Translations under genes and position numbers: made by a program
The notes under the pieces: model-generated
What the model was told of the DNA's origin: nothing
What the model saw: the letters and a program-made list of their open reading frames with translations, nothing else
Databases searched by the model: none
In this document: piece after piece, positions 60,208 through 64,000 of the stretch
Position numbering within the stretch: the stretch's first letter is position 1
Layout: the number at the start of each line of letters is the position of its first letter
NCBI RefSeq assembly: GCF_003031405.1
Contig: NZ_CP020469.1
Location: 4,030,001-4,094,000, forward strand
Length of the DNA stretch: 64,000 nucleotides
From: Halomonas sp. 'Soap Lake #6'
Lineage (GTDB): Bacteria > Pseudomonadota > Gammaproteobacteria > Pseudomonadales > Halomonadaceae
Reading direction: 5' to 3'

Positions 60208-62406
60208 ATGGACGACGTCACGGCGATTCTAGATCAGCTCAACCCCGCCCAGCGCGAGGCAGTTAGCGCTCCTCAGGGCAATTTACTCGTGCTGGCTGGC
60301 GCAGGGTCGGGTAAAACCCGCGTGCTGGTTCATCGCATCGCTTGGCTGATGCAGGCCGAAAGGCTTTCCCCTTACGCGCTGCTGGCGGTTACCTTTACCA
60401 ATAAAGCCGCTAAAGAGATGCGTACGCGCCTGGAAACGCTACTCGGCATTTCCATGCGTCATGTATGGGTTGGCACTTTTCACTCCATCGCCCACCGCCT
60501 GTTACGTACACATTGGCAGGATGCGCGGCTACCCCAGCACTTCCAAATTATCGACTCCGATGACCAGCTGCGTCTGGTGAAACGGCTGTTGAAAGATTAC
60601 TCAATTGATGACGAGCGCTATCCGCCGCGTCAGGTGCAGCATTTTATTTCCGGTTGTAAAGAGGAAGGACTGCGCCCACACCAAGTTAATGTGGACGGCG
60701 ATGCCTATATGGGCCAAATGGTCGAGCTTTACGAGCGCTACCAACTTACCTGTGAGCGGGGTGGCCTTGTCGACTTTGGTGAGCTGCTGCTGAGAAGCCT
60801 AGAGCTACTGCGCGATAACCCAGCGTTGTTGAAGCACTATCAGGAGCGTTTTGGTCACGTGCTGGTGGATGAGTTTCAGGATACCAATACGCTGCAATAC
60901 GCCTGGCTCAAGCTGCTGACGGGAATGCAGACGCCAATGACCGCGGTGGGTGATGACGACCAGTCGATCTATGGTTGGCGCGGAGCCAAAGTGGAAAATA
61001 TCAGCCGCTTTGAGCAGGAGTTCCCGCAGACCCATACCGTACGCCTGGAACAGAACTATCGTTCCACCAGTGCGATTCTGGAGGCTGCTAACACGCTGAT
61101 CAGTCACAACAGTGAACGGATGGGTAAAAACCTCTGGACCGATGGCATCGAAGGCGAACCAATTTCGATCTACGCCGGGTTCAACGATTTGGAAGAAGCC
61201 CGCTATATCGTCGACACCATCAAAGAGAAGGTCAACGAAGGCTTTAATCGGCGCGATATCGCTATTCTCTACCGCTCGAACGCTCAGTCTCGGCTACTTG
61301 AAGAGACACTGATTCGCCAGGGCATGCCCTACCGTATTTATGGTGGCCACCGCTTCTACGAACGTTTAGAGATTAAAAATGCCCTGGCCTATTTGCGTCT
61401 GCTGCTCAATCGGGATGACGATGCCTCTCTGGAGCGGGTAATTAACGTACCCACTCGGGGTATCGGCACCCGCACAGTAGAAATTGTTCGCCACCGCGCC
61501 AGAGAGCAGGGCGTGCCGCTCTGGCAGGCGTTACACGATGCAATTAATGACGGTACCTTAAAGGGCCGCGCTGCCAATGCGGTGCAAGCTTTTGCCAACT
61601 TGATCGAACAACTAGATAACGACGCTTCAGGGCTACCCCTGCACGAAATTATCGACCATGTGACCGTACACACAGGGCTAATTGAGCACCACAAAAGCGA
61701 GCACGGCGAGAAAGGTCAGGCACGGGTGGAAAACTTGGAAGAGTTGGTCACCGCCGCCCGCGCGTTCACCCACGGTGACGCTTTTGAAACCCCGGAAGCG
61801 GGTGAAGGCATGGCTGCGCTGGAAGCATTTCTATCCGAAGCAGCGCTAAACGCAGGCGACCACGAAGCCGAGGAGTTCGAAGACAGCGTTCAGCTAATGA
61901 CGCTGCACTCAGCAAAAGGCTTGGAATTCCCAGTGGTCTTTATTGCTGGCGTTGAGGAGGGGCTGTTTCCCCATAAGATGTCCCTTGAAGAACCTGGCAG
62001 GCTCGAAGAGGAGCGGCGCCTCTGCTATGTGGGCGTTACCCGCGCCATGCAGAAACTCTACCTGACCCATGCCGAAACCCGCCGCCTGCACGGTAAAGAA
62101 GTATTTCCTCGCCCATCGCGATTTTTGCGCGAGCTACCGCCTCACTTGCTGGAAGAAGTACGCTTACGGGGGCATATTTCTCGCCCAGTTACTGCTACAC
62201 GGTCTAGTTTTGCCCAGCAGCGTATTGAAAGTGACGGTGACCTCCCTGCCCTACACGTGGGCCAGCGGGTGGCACACCCGGTATTTGGCGAAGGGATTAT
62301 TCTTAATGCAGAAGGCGAAGGTGCCCGCGCACGAGTGCAGGTCAGCTTTGAGGGCGATGGCGTCAAATGGCTGGTACTGGGTTTTGCTAAGCTAACTCCT
62401 CTGTAA
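60208..62406 (+). CDS. uvrD: DNA helicase II (UvrD)
   Basis: A 732-residue superfamily 1 helicase that unwinds DNA in nucleotide excision and mismatch repair. Walker A GAGSGKT is at residues 31-37, Walker B LVDEFQDTNTLQ near 220, the GDDDQSIYGWRGA motif near 250, motif V HSAKGLEFPVVFIAG near 570, and a C-terminal Tudor-like domain (GQRVAHPVFGEGIILNAEG) that contacts RNA polymerase in E. coli. The start at 60208 is preferred to the upstream TTG at 60160 because the family begins MDDVTAILDQLNPAQREAV. Confidence 0.96.
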   Translation: MDDVTAILDQLNPAQREAVSAPQGNLLVLAGAGSGKTRVLVHRIAWLMQAERLSPYALLAVTFTNKAAKEMRTRLETLLGISMRHVWVGTFHSIAHRLLRTHWQDARLPQHFQIIDSDDQLRLVKRLLKDYSIDDERYPPRQVQHFISGCKEEGLRPHQVNVDGDAYMGQMVELYERYQLTCERGGLVDFGELLLRSLELLRDNPALLKHYQERFGHVLVDEFQDTNTLQYAWLKLLTGMQTPMTAVGDDDQSIYGWRGAKVENISRFEQEFPQTHTVRLEQNYRSTSAILEAANTLISHNSERMGKNLWTDGIEGEPISIYAGFNDLEEARYIVDTIKEKVNEGFNRRDIAILYRSNAQSRLLEETLIRQGMPYRIYGGHRFYERLEIKNALAYLRLLLNRDDDASLERVINVPTRGIGTRTVEIVRHRAREQGVPLWQALHDAINDGTLKGRAANAVQAFANLIEQLDNDASGLPLHEIIDHVTVHTGLIEHHKSEHGEKGQARVENLEELVTAARAFTHGDAFETPEAGEGMAALEAFLSEAALNAGDHEAEEFEDSVQLMTLHSAKGLEFPVVFIAGVEEGLFPHKMSLEEPGRLEEERRLCYVGVTRAMQKLYLTHAETRRLHGKEVFPRPSRFLRELPPHLLEEVRLRGHISRPVTATRSSFAQQRIESDGDLPALHVGQRVAHPVFGEGIILNAEGEGARARVQVSFEGDGVKWLVLGFAKLTPL

Positions 62407-62537
62407 GCCACTAGCCGCGTGGCGTTGAGTTCAATGGCTTGCCGATTAAAACCTGCTTAGCGCATACTGGCTAACGGACACTGCGCGTACCTGCGCGCTA
62501 ACAAAAATATTCTATAATTTCCGGAGTTCTGCTCGCC

Positions 62538-63626
62538 ATGCAACGCCGCAACTTTCTCAAAACCGTCGGCCTAGGTGCCGCCGGTGTCGCTGCCGCCCCG
62601 TTTGTTTCCACCGCCAGCGCTAACGAAACCTACACCTGGGATATGGTCACCTCCTGGCCGAAAAACTTTCCTGCTCTAGGCACCGGCGCAAACGATTTCG
62701 CCCGCCGGGTAGAGCAGCTCTCGAATGGCCGTATGCGAATCCGTGTACACGGCGCAGGCGAGCTGGTTCCTGCCATGGAAGTGTTTGATGCGGTGGCCGC
62801 CGGCACCGCTGAAATGGGCCACTCCGCCTCTTACTACTGGCGCGGTAAAGTGGCCGCATCACAGTTCTTTACCGCGGTACCTTTCGGTATGAACACCACC
62901 GAAATGAACGCCTGGTTATACCACGGCGGTGGTCAAGAACTGTGGGATGAAATCTACGCCAGCCATAACCTGAAGCCCTTCCCGGTTGGCAATACCGGTG
63001 CGCAAATGGCCGGTTGGTTCAAAAAGGAGATTAACTCTCTGGCTGACATGCAAGGTCTGCGCCTGCGTCTACCTGGCCTAGCGGGCGAAGCCATGAACGG
63101 CATTGGGGTTACCACCGTTAACATGCCAGGTTCAGAAATCTTCACCTCGCTACAAACCGGCGTACTTGACGCTGCTGACTGGGTAGGCCCCTACAACGAT
63201 ATGGCGTTTGGCCTGCACCAAGTAGCCGACTACTACTACACCTCGGTGTGGAATGAGCCGACTGCAGTGCTAGAAGGCACCATCAATCTGGATGCCTGGA
63301 ATGCGCTACCGGAAGACCTCCAGGACGTTATCCGCGAAGCAGCACGCGCCTCTAACCTCGCTATGATCAGCGAATTTGCCTATCGCAACGCTCAAGCGCT
63401 GGAAACGCTGGTAGATGAGCACGGCGTCCAGCTGCGCACTTTCCCAGAAGATGTCATGGAAGCGCTATATCAGTCGTCGCAAGAGGTCATTCAGCGTCAG
63501 GTAGACGGCGATGAAGCATCTCAACGGGTATGGGAATCCTATGCAGCCTTCCAGCAAGTACTACGGCCGTTTAGCGATGTCGGCGAATACGCTTACTTGA
63601 AGAGCCGTGCAGACCTAACCGGCTAA
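62538..63626 (+). CDS. Orphan TRAP binding protein with Tat signal (TakP-like)
   Basis: A 362-residue periplasmic receptor. The signal peptide carries the twin-arginine motif RRNFLK at residues 3-8 and ends around ASA-N29, so it is exported folded. The mature protein, TYTWDMVTSWPKNFPALGTG onward, resembles TakP-type receptors for 2-oxo acids (HSASYYWRGK, QMAGWFKKEI, LRLPGLAGEAM, GPYNDMAFGLH). No permease genes are adjacent and a terminator follows, so it must use a permease encoded elsewhere. The ligand is probably a 2-oxo or hydroxy acid. Confidence 0.92.
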   Translation: MQRRNFLKTVGLGAAGVAAAPFVSTASANETYTWDMVTSWPKNFPALGTGANDFARRVEQLSNGRMRIRVHGAGELVPAMEVFDAVAAGTAEMGHSASYYWRGKVAASQFFTAVPFGMNTTEMNAWLYHGGGQELWDEIYASHNLKPFPVGNTGAQMAGWFKKEINSLADMQGLRLRLPGLAGEAMNGIGVTTVNMPGSEIFTSLQTGVLDAADWVGPYNDMAFGLHQVADYYYTSVWNEPTAVLEGTINLDAWNALPEDLQDVIREAARASNLAMISEFAYRNAQALETLVDEHGVQLRTFPEDVMEALYQSSQEVIQRQVDGDEASQRVWESYAAFQQVLRPFSDVGEYAYLKSRADLTG

Positions 63627-63645
63627 TCGCGTCGCTCTCATTGAG

Positions 63646-63670
63646 AAAGGGCGCCTCGGCGCCCTTTTTT
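63646..63670 (+). terminator. Terminator after the orphan TRAP binding protein gene
   Basis: AAAGGGCGCC and GGCGCCCTTT form a strong stem with a very short loop, followed by a T-run (six T). It lies 20 nt after the stop codon. Confidence 0.9.
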
Positions 63671-63683
63671 AGCGGTGCTGCTT

Positions 63684-64000
63684 TTAACTGTGCACTGCGC
63701 GAATACGACCGTTCTCGTCGAGCGCTACCATCACAAAGCGCGCCTCGGTGACTTTCTGACGCTCTTCTTCGTGGCGCCCCTGGGGCGGGCGTACCCATAC
63801 CTCGACATCAATTTTAATCGAGCTGTGGCCAATTTCCTGCACCTGGGTATAAACGCTCACCATAGAGCCCACACGCACTGGGCTTAAAAAATCCATCGCT
63901 TCAATGGCAACGGTAGCCGTTCGCCCACCAGCCTCTCGGCCTGCGGCAAGCTCAGCGGCCTGATCCATCTGATTGACTAGCCAGCCACCAGGAATATCGC
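63684..64000 (-). CDS. YciA-type acyl-CoA thioesterase (cut by window edge)
   Basis: The frame is open through the right edge and gives the last 105 residues of a hot-dog-fold thioesterase. DIPGGWLVNQMDQAAELAA at the edge is the YciA active-site helix (usually GDIxGGWLxxQMD), and FLSPVRVGSMVSVYTQVQEI and SIKIDVEVWV follow as the central strands. YciA-type enzymes hydrolyse acyl-CoAs in the cytoplasm. About 15-30 N-terminal residues are missing because of the window edge. Confidence 0.85.
   Translation of the reverse strand, partial: DIPGGWLVNQMDQAAELAAGREAGGRTATVAIEAMDFLSPVRVGSMVSVYTQVQEIGHSSIKIDVEVWVRPPQGRHEEERQKVTEARFVMVALDENGRIRAVHS

Overview
The window looks like a chromosomal segment of a halophilic gammaproteobacterium of the Halomonas type (family Halomonadaceae). 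This rests on the acidic exported proteins, the many TRAP transporters, a hexR gene of gammaproteobacterial type, and the gene repertoire. It is an inference from composition and content, because no rRNA or marker gene is present. No tRNA, rRNA, IS element, phage gene or CRISPR array was seen.

Most of the window is a catabolic supercluster that funnels plant- and lignin-derived aromatic acids into protocatechuate and the beta-ketoadipate pathway. (1) 2.4-17.2 kb: pobA (4-hydroxybenzoate to protocatechuate) with a divergent AraC regulator; an aldehyde and an aryl-alcohol-type dehydrogenase; then a beta-oxidation set (crotonase, SDR, acyl-CoA dehydrogenase, thiolase-like protein, CoA-transferase) with its own TRAP transporter. 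(2) 17.6-22.5 kb: envelope and unknown genes (porin, serine hydrolase, TorF-like protein, a DUF3237 pseudogene). (3) 22.6-34.8 kb: ferulate/vanillate block with feruloyl-CoA synthase, LuxR and MarR regulators, vanillin dehydrogenase with a TRAP system, vanR, vanAB and a second TRAP binding protein. (4) 34.9-42.9 kb: the central pathway pcaG, pcaH, pcaQ, pcaL (pcaD-pcaC fusion), pcaF, catJ, catI and pcaB. (5) 43.1-56.0 kb: quinate/shikimate block with TetR, TRAP transporter, 3-dehydroshikimate dehydratase (quiC), a shikimate/quinate dehydrogenase and type II dehydroquinase, together with an AEC transporter, an SDR, a tctCBA tripartite transporter and a PcaR-type IclR regulator. (6) 56.2-64 kb: more general genes (DUF72, NSS transporter, hexR, uvrD, an orphan Tat-exported TRAP binding protein, a thioesterase cut by the window edge).

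The regulatory DNA is unusually legible. Identical PcaQ-type palindromes (ATAACC-N4-GGTTAT) precede pcaHG and pcaQ. Two VanR operators (core TGGATCCA) sit between vanR and vanA, with a third inside vanR. A repeated RTTCG-N5-CGWAY dyad precedes catIJ, pcaB, the AEC gene, tctC, the iclR gene and the vanillin TRAP operon, which suggests one PcaR-type regulon. A 15-bp perfect inverted repeat flanks the pcaB promoter, and one arm covers the pcaB ribosome binding site. Three of the four binding-protein/permease junctions carry a strong hairpin.

A classical feruloyl-CoA hydratase/lyase gene is not visible beside fcs and vdh. The only crotonase here keeps both hydratase glutamates and belongs to the beta-oxidation set, so a beta-oxidative hydroxycinnamate route is possible but unproven.
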